Source: Orthonyx spaldingii (taxonomy: Eukaryota > Chordata > Aves > Passeriformes > Orthonychidae). Taken from it: 64,000 bases of DNA. The position numbers and the translations under genes are program-made. The notes under the pieces were generated by a model, which was not told the DNA's origin, did no database searches, and saw nothing but the letters and a program-made list of their open reading frames with translations. The DNA lies in NCBI GenBank assembly GCA_013397795.1, contig VZTJ01000243.1, positions 299,037 to 363,036 of the forward strand, given 5' to 3'. This document shows positions 29,901 to 44,900 of this stretch, one piece after another. Within the stretch, counting starts at the first letter, position 1. Every line of letters starts with the position of its first letter.

Positions 29901-32900
29901 TTAAAATGCTTCAGATTTGAGAGTGCATTTTATTTCTGTCCTCATTCCTGTACTCCCATGTACAAGCTCTGCCTTTTCTTACTCTTCATTTTTATTTTCC
30001 TTTAAAATCAGAGATAGCATATTCCTAAAAAATAACTATTTCTGAACCATAACCACCATGCCCCAGTATTATTTTGACTTTGCAGTGGTCAGAAAATCTG
30101 TCATATATACACATTTCTAAATCCTTTTCCCTCATCCTCCTTGTTTGTTTCTCTGAAAGATTTATTCAGGCATCACAGATCTCTTCCTTTATTTTGTCTC
30201 TGCTATTTGCTCCGTAAATGAGTATTTTGGGCTCTTCAGAAGAGTAAAGTTAAGCATATAATAGAAACACTTTGTAATACTTTCATGATCACACATTTTT
30301 CTATGCTCTTTGTGCCATTTTACTGCAGCTCCAGCTGTACACACAAACCTGTACATACAGATGTCCACATATAGGGAACAGGATTGGGTAGTATGTGCAA
30401 GAAAGGATGGGGGTTTTTTTTAAGAAAATAGCCATTGTCCAGAAAGTGCTACTTAAAAGGGTTTTGAGATAGCTGTTATGAATGATATATAGTAATAGAA
30501 ATGACTTAAAGATGTAACTGAAGTTTTGAAATTGATTTTATGGTGTCATCAAGCTGGTTGTCCAGGGCATTTGCTGTTCAGTGTTCCTGTCTATAAATGT
30601 GCTTCAAAAATTAAAATTAAAAACCACCCAGTTGTAACTTCTCTGTGTGAGAAGCCAAGTCCTGTTGCTTCCACAGTGTGAATTCAGAAGGGATTTTTTC
30701 AGTTGGTAAGATGTTAATTTTCTCTTCTCCAAACTACTCAAAAAACAGTACGCTTGCAATGGCCATGTCCTGACACACCTGGAGAAGAGTTTGTTAGTAG
30801 CAAAAGTGTTCAGTAACCCAAAAACCTGTTGGTGGTTTCTCACCTTGCATCTGGTAAGTCTGTAATGTATAGAAGCATATCTGTCATCTGTTTAAAATAA
30901 GATGTGTGTGTGAAATATGTAAAATATAAGTTCACTTTCATGGATGTTGAGAATACCTGTGTATTTCATTCAGGCCATTGCCCTCCAAGGTTAAATTCTG
31001 CTGTCACATTTTCTGTACCTTTTACCACTTCTGGTATGTTTCTTTTTCTGTCAACTAAAATCTTTTTCTGCAACCAGAAGTTGAAAAATTGTCTCTGAAG
31101 CTGTTGCCAGAGAAAAGCTCTGATATATGGAAAATAACCCAATTCTGTAGTACGACAGCCTTACAAAATGATATTCTATTATACATCCCCCAGATTATCC
31201 CCCAGAATGGTCTGACTCTGAGGCAGGACTGGTGGTAAGGCACTCACATGCATCTGGAGCTAACAAGGCGTGTTTGGAAGTTCTGTCTGATACCAAAGAC
31301 TATGCATAATCAGGTCTTTGAAATCTAGTACTGTGCCCCCAACATTCTTGCATTTATTAAAAATGTGTTCTAATTTCTCCTTGCCCATAAAAAGATGATA
31401 CCTGGTAATTTCACAGGGATATTATGGTGGTCTTGCAGATTCTGGCAGTGAATTGCACTGACAAATGTGTTACAGAAAAAACAAGGTTGGATATGTGTGT
31501 GTACATCCATACATGCAAATATTCGCTGTGTAGTGGACTTGCCACAGAAGGTGGTAGAGAAAGCTTCATCCCCCCACTTAACAGTAGGATGATCAATGAT
31601 TTCTTTGGTGAATTTTGTTTGTGTTTTTGCTCTGAATAATCCAGATAGTTCTGTGGAGAAACAAGGCATGTTTATAGCTAGAAAGGCTACTTTACATATA
31701 TAAAGAGGTTGGAACAATATTAACTGAGTGAATCTTATTTCCAAACTTCTTCGCTTTGCAAATGCTATAGCACTTTTAAGAATGCTTGCTTATGTCCAGT
31801 GTGAACTGTATAATCATCTCTTGTAGGCATCTATAAACATTGTTTTTGTGTTCTGGAAACACTGTGATATGTCAATGTTAGGAGTTTTGTAGACAGTCGA
31901 ACTGTGAAGACCTTTTGGGCACCTTACTTTCCTTTCAGTAACCATCCTGTTCTGTAATAGTCCCTGGCACTGGGGGGAGGAATTAAGAAAATGGCACATG
32001 AAAAATAATTGGGGCCATTTCTTATTTCTTTCAGTGTAATATTACAGTAATCTGTGTTCAGCTGATTTTTATAGGGGACAAAGAGTCAGTTGGCTTATTT
32101 TCTTCTGCTCTGAATTCAAAGACTTTGTTATGTGAGTAGTAGAGGTGATACTACAGTGAACAGAAATGGATGAGTTTCAGAGAAATAATTTCAGATGAAG
32201 AGGTTTTATACACACATATACACACAAACACTTATTGTATGAGATCCCTCAATCCCAGTCCAATATTTTTAGCAGGTGTTACTGATAGAACCTCAATGTT
32301 ACACATTTTTTTCTTGTAGCAGTGAAAGGGAAAATTCATGTTGTATTACTTGAGGGTAGAAAGAATTCAAACTTAAGGGAAAAGCATTTCATATTATAGC
32401 TGATATTTAATACTTGAAAAATCCTTCAGATGTATTTTATCTCTGATATTTATAAGAAACATGCTATTTCAGCAATTTCTTTTAATTCCTGTAGGGAATG
32501 TGTAGTATACAATAGTAGCTCATTTCAAATACATTTAAGCTCAGTTTATGGCTTTAATGTTATTTGTAATTAAAATGCTATTACTAAAATTATTACTAAA
32601 TAATTTTTTTTCTAAAATTACATAGCTGGGTATAAAGCTAGAGGGTTTATATTCCAGAGAGCCACACAAGTGATGACATAGCCTCTGAAACATCACGTTC
32701 ATATCCCTGATGACTAAGCTACAGGTATACATGTATCAACCTTCTTTAAGTCTGACAGTTTTTAGAAATGGAATGAAAAAAAAAAAAAGAACTTTCCCTT
32801 GCTGTTTGTAATCCAGAACACTAGAGGACAGCACTAAAATATTACATAAATGTGTTGTTGTTTACACTGTTAATGATATAGATGCTTTGGGAGGGCTTTG

Positions 32901-35900
32901 TGAAGAGAAAACAAATTACTGTTTTGAACAGTTAGGGCAAGTGATATTTTTGGGAATATCCTTGGCTCCCTTTGAAAACTGAATCTCACTCCACTTGTAT
33001 AAAATGTCTGGAGCTGCTTGTGGTCTGAAACAAAGTTATTTGCTGCAGTGATTTCTTTAGAAATTAATTTTTATTTTTTTAATAGCAATACTGTAGAATA
33101 TATTTTTACTTAAAAAAAGGAGTTATTTGCCTCATCTGTAAATATTTTGTGAATTATTTGCTTACATGAAGTGTGCTATGTTTGCTATGATATTTGCACA
33201 GAGGTGCAGTAGCATAGCTCCTTGAAAAGTTACAGCTTCTGTTGTGCTTCTCTAGGCACGCTGGAACGACACGAAACTGGTGAAACAGCAAGAGCAATTC
33301 TTGCTGCCATTGAAGATTCAGAATACTTAGTGGCAGATGCTCCACTTCCTGTATCTCAAGAGTCAAAACGAAATAAGAATTCTGGATACAAACACTGCAG
33401 CTCATATAAGCATGGCATGGGCCCTCATCTTGTTCATACAGAAAAATCTTCAGATAAGGTAAGAGTGAAGAGTAGAGCATTTCTCAAGAGCAGTGAGTTG
33501 TGATCCAAATTCTTTACCCTTTCACCCACTGATGTGCACGTGGGATGGTGGCTTGGTTTTAAGTTCATAAAGGGTTCTTCTGGCTGGCTCAGTTTTTATG
33601 CCTGCAATCCTATTTCATTGACAAATGGGAAAAACAGGCAGAGGGCCTTATGCAAGGTTATCAGTGGATCATCTCAAAAGGGTTTTCTCAGACTTATTAC
33701 CTGTAGTTAGGCCCTATTTCCTCGTGCCTCTAGCTCATGGGTGCACCTGTTAGTAGCAGCCTCAGAACAACTGAGTACCCCTTACACCAGTTCAAGTGTG
33801 CATGTCGTGAGAACGAGCACCCCATGATCCAATGCTGTTGGTGTTTCTCTTATTGCTTTTCCAGTGAGACCACAGATTCCTCTTGCCATTCAGTGGTAGT
33901 TTTTATTGGGTGTGTGTTTTCTGTTAGCATCATCACAGAATAGATCGTAAGTGCCTTATGTTTTTATTAGTGTGATTAAATTTGGCACCTTATTGGTTAG
34001 AAAGAACATGGTGATGTTCTTGTGAGGTGCTGGGCTGCAAACAGCTATGACCGTCTTCAGGAAAGACTTGGCCAGGGAGAGATTTGTATTTAGCTTTATC
34101 TAGAAATAATTTTCTGCAGAAATCATTAAACCAAGTAATTGTGACTGATGGAGAAGATGGGCTCTTTCTTTTTGTTTTGAATAAGTAATAGAAGGAAATA
34201 GTATGCTTAAAGTAGTGTTAATATGCTGCTAAAACTGAGAAAATATGGGTACAGAGGCATGAAATCGTGAGAAGTAAAGTTGAAAATGCAGTAGTCACTC
34301 TATTTTCTTGTGTCCTGGATATAGCTATACTTTGATCAGTTATTTGTAGGTATTTAAAAAAACCCTGAATTTGCTAATTGTAAAACTGATTATTAAAACT
34401 GTCTCTAATTTAATACAATCTCAAATTCAATGAGATGGGTATTGCCTTTTTCATGTAGGAAAAAAAATGGTGCAAACCTATTTTCTTAAACCCTATTTAT
34501 GCATCAGGAGGTGTTCTATTCACTGAGCTCTTGGTAAGAGTGTATAAGAGTAGGGCTTTCATGTTGTTTATTCTTGCTTACCACTTTTTAATTAATGGGT
34601 TTTGGGAATTCTGTTCTCTGCAATAAGCAGAGGAAGTCATGTCTGCTATTCCTCAACCTTTGATGTAAATAGAAAGTATTTTACCACAAATATTGAGAAT
34701 GAAAAATGCTTTCCCTCAACTCACATATGGAAACAGCCTTCAGAATGGTCTGTGGCCTTTTTTCTGGCTTTATTAATTACAGAAAATAAAGTATCATGTA
34801 TTTCAAACCTGATAAAGTACAGCTTGATCCCAGTCCTCAGTCTTGAATTTTATGGTCTTTTTTTCATTGTATCTTCAAATTTACATATAACATTGAGTTT
34901 ATAATGATTGTAGTTTAACTCTTAATATTTTTCTTTGACCTTTTACTAACCTTAGTCTGATTTCTAAAGTTCTTTTTGATCCCATTTTCTGAAAAGTCTT
35001 ATTAGAGCATAATCCTGCTGAGCATGTTGTGGGGCAGATGGTGCACTAGTTGGTCATTGACACAGAATCTGATCTCCCTGTTAGTTTGTTAAAAGGAATA
35101 GTTTCTTCTTGCCTTTTTAAATAGGAACAAAAGAAAAAAGTTTTGATAGTTGCTTGGTAAGTAGTTTTGGGTATATCTATTAAATTGAAAATTGCATGGA
35201 TTTAACAAGGTGGGAGGAAAGAAAATGTGCTGATTATGAAATATGGGAAAAGAATATTTTGTAAACTTTCAAGTACGAAATTTTACATGCTTTGGGAATT
35301 ATCATAATCTTAAATTGGAAGAAACAGCACAACAGGAAACAGTGGAATTGTCATCATTTGTAGTGCTTTTTTTGATTCGATATACATCTTGTCTGCTCTA
35401 ATTTCTAAAAACAATATTCTATTTTCTTTTTTAAATATTCTTTATTAATTATCTTGTCCAAATGTAAACTTATTAAGAATACAATTGATGCCTCTTAGGC
35501 TTTCTCTGTCAAAAGATTTTTTTTAGTTTCACATTCTTTTTTTGTCATTACAGACCTGTTAGGTTTGTCTAAATTCGTAATAGATTAAGTTCTGTACTTG
35601 GGAAAGCACTTTTCATTCATCAGCTGTGTCATCCAGTACGTTCAGAGCTGCTTCCCACTTGCATCTGCATTAGAGAGGGTTCTGTAGATTGGTGTGGGAG
35701 ATGCTGGGGGCTAAATGGACATAGTGTAGCTGAACCTGGGAAAAATATAACAATGGAAGTTCCCTCAATGCTGTTGCAGAAACCCAGAGCTGGCTACACA
35801 AAAGGAGTGTGGAACTCTGCAGCTCTTTTAGCACTGTTCTGTTGTTGCTGACATGAAGGCTTGTTATGAGGTTTACTGTTTCTCTGAAGTTTTGTGCAGG

Positions 35901-38900
35901 AAGCTTTTTTTTTTAGGTTTTTCAAGAAGTGCTACGTTGACTCTTTTGCATCATTGCATTTTAGCATCTTGAAATATTCTGGAAATTCAGTTCCCATGCA
36001 ATTAGTGAGAGGACTGTGGGTATCAGACTTCAACATTCCATACCATATTAATTAAAGCATATAATTACTACAAACATGAAACTATCACAAAACTTTCAGA
36101 TTACCGGAGGGTTTTAATGTAGAATGAGTGTTTCATTATCAATTTCCTTCTTTGGCAAATTGTGCATTAGAAATTTAACAACATACTAAATTGTTAATAA
36201 CTTTTCTATCAAAAAATCCCAACATCATCAATTTTAGCATATATTAAAGAACTCCACTTCAGAAGATTTATGTGACAGGAAAAATGAGTGGGTAGCTATT
36301 CTCTCCTGTTGGTATTGTAGTTGTGAGTGATCCTTTTGTACAATGAGGCATCCACATGAAGATTGCAAGTAAGATCTAGCATTTATTCTTACTATTATTA
36401 CATTGTTTTACCATTCATATTATATTTAAGATGAAAGAACATTTTCAAAATAATGATCTCTCTTTCCTCCTTCCTAACAAAGATAAATATCCTCACATAG
36501 TAGTGGAGCTCCAAAGGCTTTCTTTCAAAACGTTTGCCATCATGTAAATCACAGATACAAAAGCAGAATGTTTTGATTTCATGGTGTTTTGACCATTTTA
36601 ATTCTTTTATTGTGCTGCACGTGCCAGTGGGAGTACCAATAACAGATGACTGTGACAAATGCAGTTAACACAAGATCCATATTAATGTTGTCAAATCCCC
36701 TTGATATATTTAAACAGATTTTAATTATTTTTAATGTCAAAAGACCCAAAATATATAGCTGAATAGTTCTTCAAGAGAGCTTTACTTAATATGTGAATGT
36801 AAAATCTCTCATAAAAATGAAACTTTTATATTGGCCTTAGTCATTGACATAGGGTATTCATCAAGTCAGCAATTTGTGTGGCAAAGTGCCATTTGAATAG
36901 TGTATTGTTAGAATACTTATGGTCCACTTGACAAGGGCTCTTGCTGTAAATAGTGCAATTTGACTCCAGCTGTTAAAGAGTGGCTTTGACAGCAGCCAAA
37001 TAGAATGGAGATGCTTTACTGCACCGCAGAAAAATCAATATTGGGTTCTTGTTCATAGTAACCTGTTTTCGCTTTTTTTTTTTTTTTTGCAGATTTATAC
37101 AAGACTATCTAGAGTTCATTTGTGAAAGTTTAAATATTATTTTGAAAGTGAGGCTGTTTTATTTTCAGGTTAATGTTGGTGGTGAAGGATGCTTGTGTTT
37201 AGTTAAAAAGAAAAGGACAGTGCTTTGTGGATATACATAAACAATGTGATGATGCAACATTATTTCAACTCTGTTTATAGGGATGGATGTTAGGGTATGG
37301 GTGCATAAGTTGTGTAGCTAATGACAAAAAATGTTCTTTCCTTCCTTTTTGTGTGGTTTTTTTTTTTTTTTTCCTTTTTGTAGTGCCACTGTAGTATCCC
37401 TGTCAATTTTCTAAGTATAGGGGTTTTTTAAAGCAGGTTTCTTTGTTGTTTCCCTGTAACAACCCCCACAGATGTTGACAATCTGTAGTGCCATTGTAGA
37501 TTTTCCTGAAGCATGGTCTTGCTAGTGCTGAACAGTTTTCCAGCAGTATTCAGTGACACAAGGTTGCTATGATACCTGGCCAGTAGCAATAGGTATTGAA
37601 TCACTGGTCTTAATTACAATGGAATACACACTAGACTGTGCTTATGGTGTTCTTATGGAACTGGCTCTCATTATACCTTTGTCATAGTTCTATCTGAAAA
37701 TTGGAGCAATGTGAAAAACTGATTTTTAAAAAAATTGAGATGCTTCAGTGAGTCATATGAAGATTTCATTGATGCACATAAAAAGCTGGATGTGTCTGGG
37801 GTTTGTTTTCCTGATGTTCCAGAAACCCTTCATGGTGGAAAGTTTCCTACCTTTTGAGCTTCAATATTTTGGGTATAAACCTCTGTTTATCATGCACTAA
37901 TATTTCTAGTGATTTCAGTAATGTAATCAGAGTGGTCTGGGTAGAGAAGAGCAGCTTATCAAATCTGTGCAATAGTTGCTAAACCTTGAACTCTTAAATT
38001 ATACCCCTAAAAATCTAAATCAGAAAAGGGAATTTTTTACTGTGCCTATTAGCTAAGGCAAACAGGGGGGAGAGAAATGTGTTCATTTATATGTGAACTT
38101 TTATAAGTATATGTATTTGATGTATTAACTCATCAATTTCTTAAAGTTCCTTGTATTGGGAGTTCTAACAAACCTGATATTCACTTACATAATAGCATAC
38201 ATATTCTGCTCTGAACAAAAATATGTACATGCAAGAATGTCCAGAAGGTATAAATAATAAAAGAAATATCTATTTTGTTGCTGCATAGAATAAGTAAAAG
38301 GCAAATGAAGACTGTAGGACAATAGAAGTTATTTGTTTTAGTATAGCAAAGGAAGCAATTTGAAAATAAAATTGTTATTGGAAGCCTGGAAAATCACTGC
38401 TAGTTAAATCTTACTGATGGAAAAATTGATAGAAAAATGGAAATAAGATACAAGGACAAATACCAAATAATATTTAGCAAAGAGGAAATCAGGAGCGATA
38501 CCATAAACAATGGTGTCACAGACATGGATTCATTTAATTTCTTTCCTTTTATAATATTTAGAGCGTTATTATGGGGAATTACAGATCTCTGTGATTTATG
38601 TGAAGAGGATTATTAAGGACAAAGCAAAATAGAAAGTAGTAGAATATTTCTCCTTAAAGTTGGAGAGCATCACATTGCTGCTGCAAGGGTTTTTCTGTTT
38701 TTTTTCCTGGCACTAGTGTTCAGTAGCTATATTTAGTAGTTTATGAAGTAAGTGTAATAGCAAAATGAGTGAAGAAAAAAGGGCTCAGTATATACAGATT
38801 TTTTTTCTCCATAATTCAGTTGCAAAGCATTTTAGTACCATATTTCCTGTGAAATTTCACACTTAAGTATTTTATCAAGGGACCAAGGTAGCAACATAAC

Positions 38901-41900
38901 TACAGTGAAGTAATAACTTTGGAGTTATGAGATGAAATTTGCACCAGTTAAGAAGAATCCTGATCCTGAGGGATATCCATAGCTTTGACCACATACCATC
39001 TTTGATGGAAGTTACTGTAGTTCTCGAATTGCCCCACCAATTCCAAAACTTGTTGATTTCTGTTTTCTCCATTGATTTCCTCAAAGCAAAATGAAACTAA
39101 AAAGTTGCCATTGTGGTATTGTAGCACACTTTAATCTTGCAGATTCAGTTACTATACTGAAGGTGACTGACTTAAAACTTTCTTCCCTTCTTAGACAACT
39201 AATTGGACTGTGTGATAAAGCTAGAGAAGGTGCCATGGTATCCTACTAGAAATAAATCTAAGGTCAATATCAGCAGTCCTTGTGAAGTATTTCCTGTTGA
39301 AGGATGGTTTATTGAAGCTAACTTAGCTGTTGCTGTCTTACTCTTTGTCTTTTGCCATACCTCTACTGCCGTGCTGCAAATCCCTTCTCTGGCTCTTGGA
39401 ATCTTTAGCAAAGTTTGAATTTTGGTTTTTTTGGGGGTATACCTTTATAATTAGACACATACAGTTTCTGTCTTATGGAAGTGATGTTCATGATGTCGTA
39501 TTTGCCACTTAAGACTGTTTCTTTTAGGTCTGGGTGTGGCCTTGGGCACAGTTTGAATCTTTCTGTCTTGGATTTTACCTTGGTGTGACCTGTTCTGTAG
39601 ACCAGCCTAACTGATTTTCCTTCTAAGTGCTCTACTTAATTCTAAAATAAATTACATTATCTTTGTTATAACCTTTATATTTTCATGTTGTTCAGTGGTG
39701 TTCTTTAAATTCTTCACAATTCATGGTAGTGACACGGTGGAATCTTTACACTTCTGATAATCATATTTTCTATTCTAAATGTTAATTCCCTGGCCTCTTA
39801 TAGTTTAATTAGTGTTACTTTAGTGAAGAAAAATATTAACAAGAATTCAGAGTGAATTCAGTGTGAGACCTTTCCCTAGGTTTCCACCTCACACATCTAT
39901 TTAAAAAAAAAAAATGACTTTTTCAGAAGCACATCATCATCTTACATGCAACTTTAGAAACAAGAATTGCAGCAAACAAACCTTACCCTGCAAAACAAAG
40001 ATTTGCTATCTGCTAGCTTCCTTCTGACAGCTAATTGAAACTCTTACCTTGGTTACATAACAGAAATAAAATCCTAGGCTAACCTATGGTTTGATTTTAA
40101 ACCAAGCAACAGCAGTGGTTATGTGTCCATTCTCTTGATACATATTTTTGTTTATTAATACTCAAACCTTAATTTGTTGCAGTGGTCTGATTTGATTCTT
40201 GCAATACTTACGGGGAGGGATGAATCATCCAAGCAGACATGTGAGACTGTTTGTTTCCAAATGCTGCCCTTTTGGAAGCCTCTGCAGTAAGATTGAACAG
40301 CTTGCAAGGAAATAAGAGTTTGAAATCAATGTGTACAGAAACTTAGCTGCCATCCTGATTCATCCTCGAATGCTGTAGGATCTGAAGAAAGTCCAGCTTC
40401 CCTATTCTTGAATTTTCAAGAATGGCACTTTCTAGAATACACAGAAATTTGTTCTTTTTCTTTAGTAGAAAGTCACTTGCTTATGAAATGATCTAGAACT
40501 TTTATGTAGATAAATTTTCTGGGTGAGACTCTTATAATTCAAGATGGGAAATACACTGTCAGAACAGCCCTGGGAAAATGTTTCAGTTGGAGTCAGCACT
40601 CAGACATGTGTTGCTAACTTAATTTTTATATACATTAGTCCTTCTTAGGACAAAGCAATATTCTCAAGCTCCTACTAAGGTCCTGTTGGCAGTATCTCTG
40701 TGTTCAGCATTGTATCTCACAGATATTTGGATGGTCGTTCATCCAGTAAATTGTTCAATATGATAATTCCTAAATTCTGAGCCAGCCGTCTGTGGCTTTG
40801 GGTTGCTGTAGCATTGCTTGTCCAGTTGATGATCAAGGAAATTTTGGATATGTTCCATCTTTTCTTCTAAAGTGCTGAGTGAAGATGAAAATTTTATACT
40901 ACCACCCATCACTGACTGATAAATTTTTTTTGAAGATATGGTTAGGAAATTTACTTTTACATTCAAAATAAGTTAATATATTAAGATGTAGGCAGCATAT
41001 TTGAATATTGAGTGTATAAATAATACTTAATTTAAAATCCACCTTATTTCTTCTATCTAAACTTCTCATGGTGCAGAGACTGTCCATGTCAGAAATGGGT
41101 ATTGGTTTGAGATGAGTGGATCTACAGTTCACTTTTATATTCTATGATGAAATCATTGGATAAGATTTTGTCAAAAGTATTGTGTTTAGAATTGCTTTCT
41201 GATAGTGTGCCCAAACAGGCAGTGATATGAATTCTAGAGCAAAGCAAAAGTTGTCTGTAAAAAATAGTCAGTACATTTCTTAAAATATTTTCCTGAAAAA
41301 TAAATTGTAGACTTGTTCTCTAGTGTTGAAAACTTGTGAAGAATATTCTGTATATTAATTTTACTTGTCCTTTATTCTTTGATATCTTTTTAAGATTTGT
41401 CTCCAGAATCACTTTTTATGTACACTTCAATTAAATCCAATTAAAAACTCTAAGTTGAGTGTCAATGGAGAGAGAGAGTTGAAAACCAAATTTAATTTTC
41501 ATACCAGACCTCTATGTTGAGCAATAGATGTGTTAGCAATTCTTCCTGAACAATTGAAATTGTTGTGCCCAGTTGATCCATCTGGACAACAATCTGCCTG
41601 ACAGTGGCCTTCCATACGTGATAAAAAGAGGGTTTATTCAGTGGCTTACACTATTCATCACACAGCTTGAGCCTCAAGACTCCTTGGCTTAATTACTTAC
41701 ATTGTGCCACAGATGCACCAGGAGTGATGCTACAGTTGCTGTTCACAGTGCTGTGAAGGAAGTAAAGCTTTCCACTGGGATTTAGAAAAAGGAAAAAAGA
41801 AAGATTACGGTGTTGGAAGGAAAGAGGGTGACTCTGCTTGTGTTGCAATTAAGTTGATAGATAAACACTGGTGCAAACTCAAGAAATATTGTAGCCTTTT

Positions 41901-44900
41901 CTTTATGGGGGGATCTGGGCATCCTCAGTAATATGACTGGAGTTGTTGTAATGAATACCATCATAAAAGTAATGCAAGGCAAGTTCAAAACAGTTTATTT
42001 ATACTAGTTCACATGGGAAAATTCATCATGAGTTGACACATTTGTTTGGGACTGCATTGTCCAAATGATGACGTCTCATGTCAGGCATAAATTGCATGTG
42101 AAAGCTAACTGGGACACTACTACTGACTCCAGGCTTTTTACATATAGTCCTTTGTGTGTGAGTACTGAGCTTTAAAACAGGTAGATGAATAAGAAGAATG
42201 CTCTGAATGCCCCCATCAAAGGGATCCTCTGTCCTGTGACTCAGGAAGGTGTCTGAAGGTAAGGAATATGAGTGACCTTGGGGTAGTGACACCATGACTG
42301 TGTGATGCTCACCCTGTGCATGAGGCCAGTGTTGCTTTGTAGCAGGAAGGTCTGCCCTCTTTGCACACTTTGGGAGACCATGGATGCTCTCAGTGACACA
42401 AACTCTTCACATGCTGCCTAAATTCAAAGCTTGGGAGGTGGGCAGGGTTAGACCAGGGTGTGATGTGTGGACTGCTGATAGGAGCTAATATTGGATTAGG
42501 AAGTGCATGTGGTTTTTATGTGGAGATGAAAGTGTAGCCAATAACTTGCATCCTTTCTTCCTCAGCAGGTTCTTTTAGAGATGGTGTATGGTGTATGCTT
42601 AAGTGCTATTTCAATTATATACCTGCTGCTTGTAACTATTTTTAAATAAATGCATCTTTGCACATATCCTAGATTGCTCATCCTTTCAGCCGAGCAAGAA
42701 AATAAGATAGCTTTGTATTTGCAAAAAGGTTATGAACTGAAGAAAGCAGGTTTGCTAATGTGATTTACCTGAAATAAGACACCATTCAATACTTAGGTTA
42801 TTTTTGAGTTACATAAATAGGATTGAAAAACCATATTTATATCTTATTATTAACAGTTCTTCAAGCACATCACACTGAGAATTTGAAGTTTTTCTCTTGG
42901 GGAAGGCTTGGACCTTCATTTCAGATTTCTCTAGCTTACATTTCTTAAACTCCTTGCTTTTTAAATTATTGCATCAAAATTCTATCCGTAAAATACATGA
43001 GTGGTCTGAACTCTCTGTCTCAGTACTCTTCCACCGAATGATGTTTGACCATGTATGCTGTGCTGTTGTGGGAAAAGGTTATACTAATTTTTCTTCTTGC
43101 TTATCTTTTAATGATCCAAGTAATTAAATTAGGTTTTCTAAATTTGGAAGTGATGTAATGGTAAGTAGACATGTAAGTTATATGAAGTTTTTAGTTTCAT
43201 ATGTAGAAGACACATCAAAAAATCCAATTTCCTAGTAGGTAAAGAGGTGTTCTGTTCATGGTGTAGGTTTAAAATGTGCTATTTGAAATCTGAGGTTTTT
43301 TGTGGAACTTGCTAACAATATTTTATGCTCATAAACCAGTTTGAAGCCCCAAACACAATTTCATTTATCTTTATATTCTAAGCTTTATAGAGTCTGCAAA
43401 AGTGTCCATCTGTTCAGACGAGATTGCTTCAAATAGTGAGTGGTCAGAGAGACTTAGCTGATAAAGGTCAAAGGAGCCTCTTGACCCCGTGGTTCTTGCC
43501 AAAGCAATTGGAGCGTAGGGACTGATACACAGTTAGATACAGCTTGCTAATGTGGTCTCCACTTTAATTGGTAATGATAGCAAGAATACACAGTCAAGTC
43601 ATTGCTGAAAGAAAACAAAAAGTATCCAATATAGTAATTTATTACCAGGCAGTGGGTTTCACGCACTGGGTTGTTTTACCCCTGCAGTGGTCAGAGAAAG
43701 CAAAAAGGTACTCTAACACTTAACTGAAAATGGATGCCCTGCTGCTATCAGAGATGCATGGTGGTCAAACGATTGCCTGTGCCATTAGCTTGGTAATGTT
43801 TTCTCTATTGTAAACTCAGCTCCCCATGTTCTTCCTGTGCATCAGCTGCAGATTGAAGGCTTTCTCGTTTGTCTTCTATTTGTGCTGCCAATCATCAAGC
43901 TGCTGTTCACCAAGCACATTTCAAGGAGGCAGTTTTTTTTTACTCCTATCGACTACCATCTCTAGCAACTGAGGACTCAGAGGATTTAGAAATAAATTTA
44001 ATGCTTTAATTTACACTGTGCCAACCATTTTGTACATTGTTTATGTATTTGTTTTCTGTGACAATTCTGGGAGGCAATTACTATTTTGCAAAACTATGCA
44101 TGAGATGGATTTATATTTTGGGGACGTATTTGTAGGTACTTTCTCTTACACTACTATTTTCATTTAAAAGGTTGAAGAGAAAAATGTCTTCGCAAGTAAA
44201 GAGAATTTTTAACTTATTCAGTAGTTAAAAACACACCAAAAAATGCAAACCCAAACCCAACAAAAGCTAGCACAGATATCCCTTCCCACCATCAAGGATA
44301 AAACATGTAGAATAAAATCAAGCTATCATTGGCAATATAAGTTAATGTTAAAGACCCTTAGGCGTGGTAGCCATGCTTCAGTTGACAGTTCTTCAGTCTG
44401 CACAAAGTACAAATGTAACAGGAGGGTAGGAGTACCTAAAGAGCTTTTACAAGCAGATGTGTGATGTACTTATTTTTTCGGAGCCCAGAGCCAAACCAGT
44501 GATGAGATTTGATTCTGAGAAGTTACAACTTCCCAACTTCTGTTGACAGCCTGGTGACTGGCCTGATGGAGACACAGAAAATTCTTAACTGTCAATGGGT
44601 TTTATTTGCCAAAGTCTGCTACCCTCCTCTTTCATTTCTGTAACAGCTTCTCCACAATTCAGTTTCTTAAAAACGAATAGTTTGTCAATGTTAATGATTG
44701 CTACAGAGTTAATGAAGAGTGATTCAGACATGTAAATAGTCTTTGAAGTTTGTTTCCTTGATAGCGTAACAAAAGTTAGACTACAGTAAAGGCAAATGAC
44801 AAAAATAATTCTCATTTAATTGAAATAAGCATATTGATATTGCATTACCAAACATCATTGTGATATTTCAGAAATTATATCAAAAAACTTCCTAGAGACT

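Noticed and set aside
37381..37505. Two similar words, TAGTGCCACTGTAG and TAGTGCCATTGTAG, about 105 bp apart
   Set aside because: Too short and isolated to call a duplication; the flanking bases do not align.
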